Source: Isoperla grammatica
Taxonomy: Eukaryota; Arthropoda; Insecta; Plecoptera; Perlodidae
Assembly: GCA_945910005.1 (NCBI GenBank)
Contig: OX246744.1
Location: 4,969,973-5,033,972 of the forward strand
Direction: 5' to 3'
DNA length: 64,000 nucleotides
Shown here: positions 55,001-63,844 of the stretch, piece after piece
How positions within the stretch are numbered: the first letter of the stretch is position 1
How the letters are laid out: each line of letters opens with the position of its first letter
Notes under the pieces: model-generated
Databases searched by the model: none
Told to the model about the DNA's origin: nothing
Seen by the model: only the letters and a program-made list of their open reading frames with translations
Made by a program: the position numbers and the translations under genes

Positions 55001-55301
55001 CTGAATAGTCCTCTAAAATATATAACCCCTACTAATTGTAAATGTACCCTCGCTGTTCCTAGGTGCGTTCGTCGTGTGCTGGCTCCCCTTCTTCATCATG
55101 GCCCTGTTGATGCCGCTCTGCGAGTCCTGCTACATTAACGACGCGATGGCCTCGTTCTTCCTGTGGCTCGGCTACTTCAACTCCACCCTCAACCCGGTCA
55201 TCTACACAATCTTCTCGCCAGAGTTCCGTATGGCCTTCAAGAGGATCCTATGCGGCGCCAAACATCCGCGACATTCGAGACTCACCGGTAAAATGCGATA
55301 G
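42984..55301 (+). CDS. 5-HT1A-type serotonin receptor, TM3 to C-terminus (7 exons)
   Basis: This encodes a class A G-protein-coupled receptor of the plasma membrane, expected to bind serotonin and signal through Gi/o. Exons are 42984-43093, 48022-48214, 50653-50846, 51553-51683, 52722-52930, 54124-54262 and 55063-55301. All have GT/AG sites and consistent phases, giving 404 codons and a stop. Readable landmarks are [16 protein letters not shown] (TM3), DRYWAVT (DRY), an ECL2 with [31 protein letters not shown] (TM5), a long ICL3 of about 200 residues, [17 protein letters not shown] (ICL3/TM6), CWLPFF (TM6), [14 protein letters not shown] with NPxxY (TM7) and a short C-tail. The ECL2, TM5 and TM6-7 stretches are closest, from memory, to insect 5-HT1A receptors. 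Tyramine, octopamine or D2-like receptors are less likely. N-terminus, TM1 and TM2 are missing from what I can find. Exons are GC-richer than introns. Tandem arrays sit at several of its junctions. Confidence 0.92.
43110..43495 (+). mobile_element. tRNA-derived SINE family B, full but diverged
   Basis: It begins 16 bp after the donor of exon a. The tRNA-like head holds GTGGCTCGGCGGTAAGACGC (box A region) and GGTTCGATTCC (box B), then the family body, with about 200 bp of extra or diverged sequence before the tail GGTAAAGCTGGTGTGCACC. Confidence 0.7.
43572..44226 (+). mobile_element. 655-bp TTAA-flanked MITE
   Basis: The ends AGGGATAGTCACGGGAAAAA and (inward, minus strand) AGGGGTAGTCAGGTGAAAAA extend for about 28 bp into ACTAAAAAA. 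TTAA lies on both sides (43568-43571 and 44227-44230). The 104-codon frame inside (43669-43983) has no recognisable domain. It lies in the first intron of the receptor. Confidence 0.75.
44291..44316 (+). repeat. Poly(C), 26 bases
   Basis: Long homopolymer, one of several in the window. Confidence 0.8.
44483..44531. promoter_or_regulatory. Two CRE palindromes with a YY1-like site
   Basis: TGACGTCA at 44483-44490 and 44524-44531, with GCCGCCATTTT between them. They lie in the first mapped receptor intron and could be an intronic enhancer, an internal promoter, or a transposon remnant. Confidence 0.3.
44540..45940. other. Intron DNA, nothing recognised
   Basis: AT-rich intron sequence with short A runs and a (TTA)n stretch at about 45840-45858. 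Confidence 0.4.
45945..46107. mobile_element. Foldback MITE family G
   Basis: Ends are CAGAATTCATCTAGGACCC and GATCAATTCTGAAAATCATC, with ACAACAATGCACAACAATG in the middle. It is related to the arms around the LINE at 10951-13707 and to 57585-57666. Confidence 0.6.
46624..46846 (+). repeat. Two-copy tandem repeat, 112 bp
   Basis: TCAATATAAT(C/T)CTTGAATCT to ATAAGCATAAAATGTAAT occurs twice in direct order with few differences. Confidence 0.8.
46923..47062 (+). repeat. Poly(C) and poly(G) tracts
   Basis: A run of 14 C at 46923-46936 and a G-rich stretch at 47018-47059. The glycine-rich frame across it is not a gene. Confidence 0.7.
47436..47585. mobile_element. Short inverted-repeat MITE (150 bp)
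   Basis: The arms GGCCGGTATAATGAAC...AATATTTAGACG and CGTCTAAATATT...GTTCATATTACCTGACC are inverted over about 60 bp. Confidence 0.7.
47705..48005 (+). mobile_element. SINE-like family A, longest copy
   Basis: The copy starts at GGAGCCGTCCTAGCAACGAA and runs through TCAATAAATTCAAAGTTGTT, TATCGCTCACTCGTCGATGG, a box-B-like GTTCGAAGCC, and a T-rich tail. Its tail ends within 20 bp of the acceptor of receptor exon b, so it supplies the pyrimidine-rich tract. Confidence 0.7.
48022..48214 (+). CDS. 5-HT1A exon b: DRY to ECL2
   Basis: It is preceded by GATTGGTTGCAG and completes the split Arg. It encodes [14 protein letters not shown] (end of TM3 and ICL2), TM4 ([16 protein letters not shown]) and ECL2 with the conserved disulphide Cys in [13 protein letters not shown]. 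It ends in CAG|GTGAGG in phase 0. Its last 67 bases and donor are the first unit of the 74-bp array that follows. Confidence 0.93.
48148..48805 (+). repeat. 74-bp x9 array of exon b end plus splice donor
   Basis: Unit starts (TCCTGAATACC) lie at 48148, 48222, 48296, 48370, 48444, 48518, 48592, 48665 and 48739. Eight donors follow: GTGAGG at 48215, 48289, 48363, 48437, 48511 and 48585, GTAGGG at 48659 and GTGAGT at 48732. The ninth unit loses its donor where the family D MITE begins. Units 3 and 6 share CCTGCAC in place of CCTCCAC, implying a 222-bp three-unit step. Each unit also has an acceptor-like TCTCCCCTCGCAG 15 bases before the donor. Confidence 0.95.
48806..49066. mobile_element. MITE family D, copy 2 (261 bp)
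   Basis: Ends GGTCCCAATTCACAAGCGGT and GACCTCTTAAGAGTCCGGGCC are decayed versions of the 28942-29405 termini. It abuts the last unit of the donor array. Confidence 0.65.
49075..49304 (+). mobile_element. Possible LINE 3' fragment with (TTGTA)n tail
   Basis: A coding-like GC-richer stretch (49085-49255) is followed by a (TTGTA)n run at 49266-49304. A short 3' piece with a pentanucleotide tail resembles 5'-truncated LINE insertions. The protein frame (starting [11 protein letters not shown]) is not recognised. Confidence 0.35.
49378..49660 (+). mobile_element. SINE-like family A copy
   Basis: Nearly full copy beginning TTTGGAGCCGTCCTAGCAAC, in the second mapped intron, same orientation as the gene. 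Confidence 0.7.
50028..50295 (+). mobile_element. SINE-like family A copy
   Basis: Starts CCGTCCGTCCTAGTAAAGAA and is more diverged than the two copies upstream; ends in a T-rich tail. Confidence 0.65.
50346..50612 (+). mobile_element. tRNA-derived SINE family B, best copy
   Basis: The tRNA-like head contains GTGGCTCAGCGGTAAGACGC (box A) and GGTTCGATTCC (box B), followed by the body (GGCGAATGCTGGGATTAAGT, CACCTGAAGAGGGGCACATC) and the tail GGTAAAGCTGGTGTGCACC. It ends 40 bp before receptor exon c. It is a SINE, not a tRNA gene, because the same body follows the head in other copies. Confidence 0.8.
50653..50846 (+). CDS. 5-HT1A exon c: TM5 and start of ICL3
   Basis: The acceptor is TCCCATGTTTTCAG. 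It encodes [20 protein letters not shown] (TM5, with the Ser/Thr pair that contacts biogenic amines in this family), then [13 protein letters not shown] and a Pro/Lys-rich ICL3 start. The donor is CG|GTGAGA in phase 2. Confidence 0.93.
50959..51024 (-). repeat. Fragment of the 5S-like SINE
   Basis: Carries GGAGAGTGGTCACCCATCC and diverged neighbouring text, matching 26462-26510 and 52324-52380. Confidence 0.4.
51175..51518 (+). mobile_element. MITE family C, copy 3 (left end lost)
   Basis: Starts inside the left terminus at ATCGGCCATATTGGAGGCC and ends GTGAATACACCC then TA. The CRE-bearing tip is missing. Its right end lies 34 bp before exon d. Confidence 0.7.
51553..51683 (+). CDS. 5-HT1A exon d: ICL3
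   Basis: The acceptor is GTCGTGTCCGCAG. It encodes [20 protein letters not shown] and an acidic stretch ([11 protein letters not shown]). The donor is G|GTGAGG, phase 1. It has high GC and no stops in this frame. ICL3 is poorly conserved between species, so the call rests on frame continuity and splice sites. Confidence 0.85.
51787..52211. mobile_element. MITE with GGCCTTTACACGTACAC ends (425 bp)
   Basis: GGCCTTTACACGTACACTCT and AGAGTGTACGTGTAAAGGCC are perfect inverted ends, continuing into TGCGCGC. Internally, CGCGCAAGAGTGTGA-type ends and a GGTAAAACTGTCCGTGTAAA block are repeated, so it is built from nested copies of its own terminus. It lies in the intron between exons d and e. Confidence 0.8.
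52215..52434 (-). mobile_element. 5S-rRNA-like SINE, second copy (minus)
   Basis: On the minus strand the head contains CGAAGTTAGGCAACC, GGATGGGTGACC and CCCATACGAACACCGAAG, following the 5S order. It shares its body (GTGTAACTTTGACAAATC...CAATCTGCTCCAACCAACGG on the plus strand) with 26220-26575. Confidence 0.55.
52535..52735 (+). repeat. 77-bp x3 array carrying the exon e acceptor
   Basis: Units start at 52535, 52612 and 52689 (ACTTGTAACC / ACCTGTAACC). Each includes TTATTGCGTAG then (A/G)GGTGAGCGACCAC, that is, the acceptor and the first 15 bases of exon e. Two upstream acceptors (exon starts 52568 and 52645) are duplicates of the true one at 52722. The unit end GTTGCCATGGAGAC also matches exon e at 52786-52799. 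Confidence 0.92.
52722..52930 (+). CDS. 5-HT1A exon e: ICL3
   Basis: It starts with AG to complete a Glu codon, then [20 protein letters not shown] and a Ser/Thr/Gln-rich stretch to SHLSDMSK. The donor is AAG|GTATAC, phase 0. The low-complexity composition is usual for ICL3 of this family. Start choice follows from the phase of exon d. Confidence 0.85.
52957..52979 (+). repeat. (ATC)n microsatellite
   Basis: Seven or eight CAT/ATC units 27 bp after the donor of exon e. Confidence 0.85.
53713..53956. mobile_element. Palindromic MITE family F (244 bp)
   Basis: The two arms of about 103 bases are inverted copies (TAATAAAAACACTGTAGGAC...TGACAGCAGAGCAGCTGTCG) with a loop of about 37 bases. A transcript through it would fold into a long hairpin. 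It lies in the intron between exons e and f. Confidence 0.85.
54124..54262 (+). CDS. 5-HT1A exon f: end of ICL3 into TM6
   Basis: The acceptor is CGTCCGTTAG. It encodes [15 protein letters not shown] and then a charged helix ending [18 protein letters not shown], the conserved G-protein-coupling segment before TM6 in amine receptors. The donor is G|GTATAA, phase 1. Confidence 0.94.
54536..54604. repeat. Short palindrome
   Basis: CTATGATTTTTCTCAACTAC, CGGTACAAA and their inverted copies TTTGTACCG and GAAAAATCATAG. Confidence 0.6.
54890..55050 (+). repeat. 64-bp tandem units leading into the last acceptor
   Basis: AATTGTAAATG(T/A)ACC(T/C)TCGC occurs at 54906, 54970 and 55034, with GATATTTACCTGAATA and CTCTAAAATATATAACCC between. 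The third unit runs directly into CTGTTCCTAG, the acceptor of the last exon. A related piece lies near 54515-54535. Confidence 0.85.
55063..55301 (+). CDS. 5-HT1A exon g: TM6, TM7, C-tail and stop
   Basis: It encodes [20 protein letters not shown] (TM6), ECL3 with [30 protein letters not shown] (TM7 with NPxxY) and the short tail [13 protein letters not shown]...TGKMR, ending TAG at 55299-55301. The palmitoylable Cys in ILCG and the short tail are typical for 5-HT1A receptors. Confidence 0.97.
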
Positions 55302-55305
55302 AACG

Positions 55306-55565
55306 AGCACTGATCCTTGGAGAACACTTTGGTACGAGCATCAATCCATGGAGAACACCTTGGTACGAGCATCGATTCCTGGAGAACACCTTGGTACGAG
55401 CACCGATCCCTAGAGAACACCTTGGTACGAGCACCGATCCCTGGAGAACACCTTGGTACGAGCATCGATCCATGGAGAACACCTTTGTACGAGCATCGAT
55501 CCCTGGAGAACACCTTGGTACGAGCATCGATCCCTGGAGAACACCTTGCAAATATATCGAGAATG
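55306..55565 (+). repeat. 31-bp minisatellite starting at the stop codon
   Basis: GGAGAACAC(C/T)TTGGTACGAG recurs every 31 bp (55319, 55350, 55381, 55412, 55443 and on) for about eight units, beginning within five bases of the receptor stop. It would be the first part of the 3' UTR. Open frames on both strands across it reflect the repeat only. Confidence 0.9.
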
Positions 55566-57584
55566 GATCCTTGGAGAATACTTTCGTTATATTGATCTTG
55601 ACACTTACGTTCGAAATTGACTTCAGTAGGGCACAGATTCAAAGGAGTCTGTCGATAAAGTATGCACTCGTAGATTGCAATAAGAACGAGATTCGATATC
55701 TATAATTGGAGAACACCTTCCTTGTCACAATCTATACACATACGTTCGAAATTGACTTCAATAGGGCACAGATTCAAACTATTAAAAATGGTCGGTAAAT
55801 TATGGAATACGTTCAAATATATCGACTATTGGAGACCTTCGTTATCATAATAGATCCAAATACGTTCGGAACTGACTTGAAGAAAAGATTCAAAATGTTT
55901 CAAAATGATCTTAAAAATTTTGGGATGAATTGGGATTATACAGTTAACCTAACCTTGAAAAAGAACTTGGTTATTACAATCTTACAACAGTCTTGCGTTC
56001 GGAATTAACTTAAAATGGTTACAGATCTAATGCATTCGTAAGTGGTACCAAATATGTAGATAATAAAGGACACCTTTCTTAAAATCCATCTAATAGAATT
56101 CGGAATTGGTGATGAAGTCAAAACTTGTTAAAATATGCTATGAATCGCAAATATTCAGATAACTAATCTTGAAAGAACAAATTTGCTACGGTAGAACCTA
56201 TCCAATTACTAATTACGTTTAGAATTTGCCGATTTGGTCACAACATTCAAAACTGGTCACTAATCCAAGTATCGATATTGAGACGTTTGTTTTTTCAATG
56301 GTCGTACATTGTACACCGATTCGGTATTGATTACTTTTAAGACAGAGCAACAAATTTAGAAAAGTAGAAATAAAAAAGGACCAAGCATGGATGTGCTTGT
56401 AGAAAACCTTGCATTTTTTCATTTCTTTTTTTGCTTTGATTTCAAAACAGAACAGAACATTGCTAGAATTTGTTCAAAAACAACTAGATTATTTTATTTT
56501 CAATGGTATCCTAAATAGAATAACGGTTTAGCTTTTATATGATATGTGTACGACGCAAAAAACGTTCGTCAAATGAGAAAAAATTGGAAATTTATTCAAT
56601 ATCAAAATATTGGAGTAGGGTACATTGAAGGGCACCTTTCGCATTATCTCAATCTAAATGAAATCTTTTTAAACAATGATTTAAAGTTGATTTTATTCGT
56701 TTAGACATGTATTGATCGTTATCCAATAAAAATCAGTACATTGCAGATTCCAGATGAAACAATGATACATTTGTTTAGTATTTTATTTTACAAAAAAATT
56801 ATACATGACACCGATTGTGTCTTTATAAATAATGTAGTTAAGGCCGGCCACTTAAATAGATAATAGGAAAATGATTGATCAAATATTGAGCAACTTCTTC
56901 ATGATAACCTTTATAATCATGTATGTAATAGATATCCGCGCAATACATTGAAAACTTGTTACTAAATAGAGTTCGATTGAAAAATTACACAGTAGGTAAA
57001 AGTTCTTGAAGATGCGAAGGTAATTTTCTAAATTGATGTGGATTCTAATCTTCTAAAATGGGTCAAGGTTTATGTATGTGTATGAAAACATTGCTAAAAA
57101 AAACATTACTGAAAAGTCATAGTCAAAATAAAAGTCATAAAAGTCATACAAATCCTTTGTTAACACCTAAACTGATTTTTGGCCAGTTTTATTTGAAAAT
57201 CTCCATAAAATATCATATAATCGTATGTACATTTAAATGGTAATTTGGAAAATTTAACTGTTTTGAGAGACAATTTGTATTTTGAAGCCAGAACTTGTTA
57301 TTTTACAAGATGTGAACATGGTTTTGTTAATCATGTCGCTTGGAGTTTCTGGGTGTGTTTGAGTAATCACTAAAAATAAATAATACATCGATGAACAATA
57401 GCAAAAAGAGTTTTGACAAAGCAGTAATCATTCTGCCTCATCTCAAATTGTTTAAAAAATGTCTCAAACTCTACTGACTATTACCATGCCACAATGAAAT
57501 CTACGTATATTTTTTTACATTTTCCAGATAATATTTTAATTTGATATATTACACGCTCAGAAAATATATTAATTAGAATAAACC
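55566..57584. other. Probable 3' UTR and downstream AT-rich DNA
   Basis: Diverged echoes of the text ACGTTCGAAATTGACTTCA(A/G)TAGGGCACAGATTCAAA occur at 55610 and 55745. No gene is visible. Several AATAAA-like signals exist but none can be chosen as the poly(A) site. Confidence 0.4.
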
Positions 57585-57666
57585 AATAGACCATTTTCAG
57601 AATTGATCTACGATCTTTAGATAGAACTATCAGGTCCCTCTAGATGAATTCTGAAAATCATCTATT
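57585..57666. mobile_element. Small foldback MITE of family G
   Basis: TAGACCATTTTCAGAATTGA and ATGAATTCTGAAAATCATCTA are inverted ends of an 82-bp unit. Confidence 0.65.
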
Positions 57667-57669
57667 AGT

Positions 57670-60600
57670 AAAAATGTGTGCGTTACAACAAAGGAAGCAA
57701 GATAAATTGTTCTGAGTGAAAAACCGCTTTTAAACCAAATCATTCGATGGAAAAGTATGTTGGTCAACTTATTATTGAACTAAGAGAAAGTCATATAAAA
57801 CTATCAAATTTGAGTAAAGAATCTCTTTAACAATAGGGTACTGATTAATGTAGATCTCTTAAATTAGTTAAAATACTATTATCAACTGTACACACCTACA
57901 TTCTATCTTGCTTCGTGGAACATTTAAACATCCTAAAAAATCTTATTTGTGTGTATTCATAGTCTGAAACAAGAACTATTTCAAATATTTGAATAAGGAA
58001 AGATTTTCATCCAAGGTGATCAAAAAAGTCGAACTTCTTCTTAAATATTCAAAGTGCAGATTGAATATTGTTTAACTAATCCGAAAGAATTTTTAAGAAA
58101 CCATTTAGTTAAAATGTCTGTCCTTACCGGACAAAGTAACGATTTGTTGTTTTCCTGTAGAAGATCTTGTGGATTGGACTAATGCTATGAAGTGCTTCGA
58201 TACAAAACTATCCTTTGTTTTACGTTTAACCTTTCAATACACAAACATATTTCATTTGTACAAGGCAACCTTGTGTTTCGCGGTCAACTTATGACGCCAG
58301 AAATGTGTTTTAACAATCGTTACCAGTGAAATATATAAGATATTAAATAATGTGGTGCAAAATTGAAATATATTTAAAAAATCTCCGAGGCCTATAGCGT
58401 ATTGTTCAACTGATGCTGAATAAGAAATCATTGTATATGGAATACAAACATTATGAACCGGAATGTACATTCGTTTATATGAATATACAAATAAGTGTAA
58501 ATATTATTTTTACAAATGTGACGGATTATACTAAAAGTACTCTTTTCAAAGAGGAATGTGAAATGTGAACGGATTTTTTTTAAATACATACTTTGAATTA
58601 CTCATATGTGTTACTATATGGTAAATAATCATTTAATTTTCATCGTATGTAAAGAACGTTTGGTTTGTTATTATAAATATAAGTTGATAACCGGCTACGA
58701 CTGTCCTAGATTTTGTAAATTGTCAGAGATATATGGCGTTAAACTAATAATATCCAATACAAACTTTCTGGCAGTGTTTTCTAGTGAGGGATGTAAATAG
58801 TTTAAATATTCGTTTGGGAAACGTGAATTGAAATAAATTATTATTAATTCATTATAATATAAATACTTTCTGATATCAGAAACGGAAATGATTGAAGAAT
58901 CGATAAATTGACATATTTAATCTTTATTATTGTTGCTATTCTTGATGCAGAGGTTTTTAATATTAACCTTACTTTAAGGCATTGTTATGTATTATCGAAA
59001 AACGTTGTTTTATATGCATAAAAAATCTATGGTTTTTTAAACTTTTCTATTATAGAAAAGATTTTCCTGAAAAGGATCACTTTTCTTTGAGTTTAACAAA
59101 ATGATTTTCCGGAAAATGATCAATTTTCTTTGAGTTTAACGTCTCCGATATTTACACTATACTAAACAGCTACTATACGGTTATTTTCGGAGAGACGGGC
59201 ACTATAGAAATAGAATAGAATTTAATAATGTATTTCATCTTATTTAAAATGTATTTAAAAATGTATAGATCAAGTTTTAATTCTTGTGTAGATAATATGT
59301 AAAAAACCAAAAGAAATGTTTATCGTCTAAAATCTGTGATTTTGTTGGAAATAAATAAATATATATATTTTTCAGTGTCAAAAATATTTAGATTTTAGAA
59401 TATGAAATCCATAAAGGGAATATCAACAATGTACGGGAAAAACTGTTTCCACAAAAAAAAACAAAGCGTATTGTACATTAATAAGACCTTCATTCTAAAG
59501 GTGCCAAAGAATATGATATAGATGTTTCAAATTTTAAAGAAATTCGTGACTTTTTAACTACCAGCATAAACAATGAAGAACATTGTGTAAAATAATGCAT
59601 AAAAAAACAAATGTGTAAACATGTAAATATTGCAACCTGGTTTACAGTTAACATATTTTAATCTCATGAAAATGAAAACTGCTTGCTGATAAACGACATG
59701 TTATTAAGAGTACTTCAGATTATCTAAGTGTAAAGATCGGACAGAAAATCAGTTGGCATTCTTACATACATTTTAAATATCAATTGGGTTTTAGTGGAAC
59801 ACTGCGAAAACTTCAATAAAACCCAAAACAGAAACATTTTTACCTAATAGACATTCCGAGATAAGTGAAAAACAGAAATTCTAATATGAGAATACACAGG
59901 TGTATATATAAAATTATCCCGTGCGTTAATATCACGACTAAAGTCTTACTAAGCCAATGGTCAATTGTAAATAACTTTGTCTTATAATAGTAAATAAAAT
60001 TATAAGTGTAGTAGTTATTTAAACGAAAGATTGTAAATGTTATGTTAAGATTCAGATATTTTACGAAAGCTGCATGCATAAAATCATATTATTAGTTATT
60101 TAAAATTAAAGATTTAAAGTTTTAAGTAAATTATAATGATACAGGGAAATAATCAAACTTGATTATTTATAAAATATAAAATATATTTATATGAGACAAA
60201 TGTTTAATTTTTATGCCAGATCTTGAATTTATTTAAAATTTGTAACTGTAAAATTAAAGCAGAATTTATGTGTGTGCAATTATTTAGATACAAACAAATT
60301 ATGAATATCATACTTTAATCGATTGAAACGAAACGTTGTATTCATTTTTCGTTCATGAATCAATTTTAATTTCCGTTCCAACTTGAACAACAGCTAAAAT
60401 AAATAATTTATTTTTCTAGATTGGAGAGTTTAAATCATGCTCTGTAAAGTATAGAGCAAATAATATAAATGTGACACAATAATTATATTTCTGAAGTGAA
60501 TTATTTCGCTACTTTCAACACCAGTGAAAATTTAGACACATTACATAAAAGGTTTGCAAATATATTTGGTGACATTTTTGCAAAACGCCTTTAAGGTGTG

Positions 60601-61580
60601 ATTTTAAAATCGTACTGAAGACTTGACATATCCTTCATAAGATACATTAATTATTGACATGAAACATTGAATGGGCAATATAAAACAACCTACTAATAAT
60701 TAGTAACGTTTTAAATTTACAAATAAAACACAAAATATTCTAAAAACAGACACAATATCTTCTGGAATAAATCTTTACTTAAATGGTAGAAAAATTTTTG
60801 TTTGACACGTTTAAACTAGCTCATATATGAAAATGTTATAAATTAAGATATACAATATTATGTAATATTTTCATAATTATATTACTTAATTAAGATAAAC
60901 CTTACTATTACAAAGCCTACACTTTCTAGATATTATATGTCTAGAGAACGGTGAAGAACGTTAAGGATCAATTTACTATTTTTAATCATTTACTTTAAAA
61001 AACGATAATTACAAATTTAAAAAAAAATAGTTTTATAAAAAAATTATGGTTTTTGACCTAACGTATACACATTTACTCTCTGCTTTCGAAACAGTTACAA
61101 ATCGTGAATAGATTTGAAGGTGTTGGTACTGGTATATATGTATGTGCAAAGCCATGCCCAGAATGTCTGTGTTGTATATGTGTACCCAATGAATTCTAAT
61201 ATACGATATATTATTATTATTATTATCTGTCCGTACTTAACTTGCATAAATGTGTGTATTTATTCATTGTTATCAACCAACCCCTGCTGTCACGTTGTGG
61301 ACTACCGAAAGTGTTTTGTAAATAAAGATTATCTAAAACGATTATGAGTATTGTTGGTATGTATTGATTTAGATGTGAATATTACAACAATAAAAAAACC
61401 CTATATGCCCCCACCGATGTAGGTAGCTCAGAGTCCGGTTCTTATGGTAATTTTTGTATTGTTCTTGCAACAGCATTGATTTTACTAAAATGTCACCAAA
61501 TAAATAAATTACTATCGAAATACTGTTGAAACGTACAATATTAAATTACATACAAAGTACAACATACAATTCATGTATAG
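57670..61580. other. AT-rich DNA without recognisable genes
   Basis: Only short frames with AT-driven composition. A partial duplication (ATCA(C/A)TTTTCTTTGAGTTTAAC) lies at 59078-59140, and a (TTA)n run near 61210. Confidence 0.4.
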
Positions 61581-61583
61581 GCA

Positions 61584-61787
61584 AAAAACTTTAAGAATGA
61601 CGGCCCTCTCCTTAACCCCTCCACTGCTACCCGACCCCCCTCAACTCCATGAAACAACAAACTGAACAACTGAAACAAACTGATTTTCAGTTACGTATTT
61701 CATTTTGTCAGGTTGTCACGGAGTTGAGGGGGGTTGGGTAGCTGTGGAGGGGATATGGAGGGGGCCGTCATTCTTACAGTTTCTTAG
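61584..61787. mobile_element. Palindromic MITE (about 204 bp)
   Basis: The arms of about 70 bases (TAAGAATGACGGCC...CCCCTCAACTCC) are inverted copies with a 60-base loop. Arms are far more C/G-strand-biased than the flanks. Confidence 0.8.
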
Positions 61788-62695
61788 CTTTAACTGTTAT
61801 AATCAATCTGAATTGCACAAATGATTGTGTGGCGTTATCAGAGAATTGCGTAGTGAGTTGCCACATATGCAAAGAATTGTCAAATAATGCATAGTCTTGT
61901 CTTAGCATGTTTATCAACATTTATGCACCTATAAAGTTATTTTACATGAAATTCATGTTTCTATTTAAAATTGTATTTTATTCATTGTTTATTTATTAAA
62001 TTTTATTTTATTATTATTTTTTTTTCAGTTGATTGAAGCTGGTAGAATGATAGAAAAGGGCATAATTTACCCCATACAAATAGTGTCTATCTTAACAAAT
62101 GAATAAATAACATTGAAAAGTATACACAATATTATAAAATATACAAAGGAGTATCATTTTAACAAAATAGTATAGAAAATACTAGAAACTAAAAAGTAAA
62201 CAAAATAAGTACACAAATATTACCAAATATTACACAAGTACACAACATATTATAAAGATAAAATGAAATAAAATAATTATAAGAAAAACAGCGAAGTACA
62301 CTTTTAAGATTTAAATATGGCAGAGCTTGAATTTCCTAAGTTCAAAGTCTTGTGCCTCTACAATATAAACTATGGGAGTATGAGTTGGTGCGTGCTAGCA
62401 TTGTTTCGTATTTACCAACTTTTGAATGAGATACGAAAGTATGACGTCAATATTATTTTTACGGGCACATACATGAGGTATTTTCTATGTATAATGCATG
62501 ATTTTGGAGAACAATAACCTAATTTGAAAGTGAAGGACACTTGCGAGTCAAAATATAGAGAATCAAGAATCAAATATTAACAGTTATGAACACACAACTG
62601 TGCTCATTCTCAGAATTGAATTAATAATAATTTTTTTCGAGAAACTTGGATCAATACTGTAAACATGTGTGTTGTCTCACACAACCTTTCTCCTG

Positions 62696-62790
62696 TTTTC
62701 GTCACAGGCGAGAAACGCACCCCTAATCGCAGCCAATCAGCGATCGGTATTGCGGGGGTTTATCTCGGGTGGTTCGCTGATAAGCTACGA
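62696..62790 (+). repeat. Partial copy of the GTCACAGGCGAG MITE
   Basis: Shares TTTCGTCACAGGCGAG, CAGCCAATCAGCGATCGGTA and GGTGGTTCGCTGAT with 26805-26890. Confidence 0.6.
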
Positions 62791-63260
62791 CCTCCTCCCC
62801 TATTTTTATTTATTTATTTTCCTCATTTGTGCATCACATTTGGATTTTATCGAACTCCCAAGTTGCGAGTTTGACGAGCCTTCGCTATAGGCAGAGATCA
62901 AGTTAGCCTTGTTCTGTGGGTAGAAAAGGTTTAAAGAAAGCCGTGAGGCATTTTAAATGGGGAAGCTTACATAATTATGACAAATATAGAAAAGCTTGAC
63001 AATTTTGGATTGTCATCGTTTATTGCTTGAGCTATATACCTTGATTTACAAGCAAATAAACTATGCATAGCTTTAGTGTCACATTTAACTTACTAGGCCG
63101 TGATATCGCAGCTTTATAAATAAATTATGTGGCATACGCCGCATGCGATGTTTTTTACTAATTCAGTGAGAACGTCGTATTTTCTTTATTTCTATTACAG
63201 TCTAGGCCATTGCAACCTTGGATACCGCGAAGCCCAGAGTGGTCGCTAATCCGTTGTGTT

Positions 63261-63266
63261 TATAAG
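63261..63266 (+). promoter_or_regulatory. TATA-like box
   Basis: TATAAG in TTTATAAGGAG, 85 bp before the ATG at 63346. The distance would allow a short 5' UTR. Confidence 0.3.
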
Positions 63267-63345
63267 GAGCCCAAAACACAAACACACACAGACAATATTG
63301 TGTTTTGTACATTTACAATAATTATTCTTCACTTTACTGGCCAAA

Positions 63346-63451
63346 ATGTTCTTTAGAAAGATTATTGCTTCTGTAAAAGCTGCAATATTTTCAGAACCAA
63401 ATGACGACTTCAATGTGATGGAAAGATGCAGAAACCTATTATATTGGCAAG
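63346..63451 (+). CDS. Candidate first coding exon, possibly odorant-receptor-like
   Basis: An ATG in CCAAAATGT opens a 35-codon frame (MFFRKIIASVKAAIF, then FNVMERCRNLLYWQ) that ends at G|GTAAGA, a strong donor in phase 1. An in-frame stop lies 27 bases upstream and a TATA-like box 85 bp upstream. A short amphipathic start followed by an N/D-rich turn and a LLYW segment resembles N-termini of insect odorant or gustatory receptors, which are often encoded by a short first exon. This likeness is weak, and no second exon was identified before the window end. Confidence 0.35.
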
Positions 63452-63844
63452 GTAAGATAACTTAAACGGCAAAGGGTAGTCTCTACGTCACAAACCGCAG
63501 AAAATGTTCATTTTTAAATTATATCTCAAGATTGCAACAAGAAATCGAAAATTTAAATCAGCAGCGAACTTTGCTTTGGTAAGCCCTACAGATTGAATAA
63601 AATATTATAACCATAAGCGTAGTATTTTGACTATAATTCGATAATAAGTAATTAAATTGATTATTTATGAAAAAACATACTGATTATAATTTAAGTCACG
63701 ACTTAGCGAATTCAATGTGTAGGGTTTACTAAACCACAGTGCGCTGTTGATTCAGATTTTCGATTTCGAAGCCCATTCTTGTGATATAATTTTAAAATGA
63801 AAATTTTGTGCGGTTTTTGACGTAGAGGTATCCTTCCCTGTTAA

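Noticed and set aside
55202..55705. Frames of up to 146 codons on both strands after the receptor stop
   Set aside because: They read through the 31-bp minisatellite and part of the last exon on the wrong strand.
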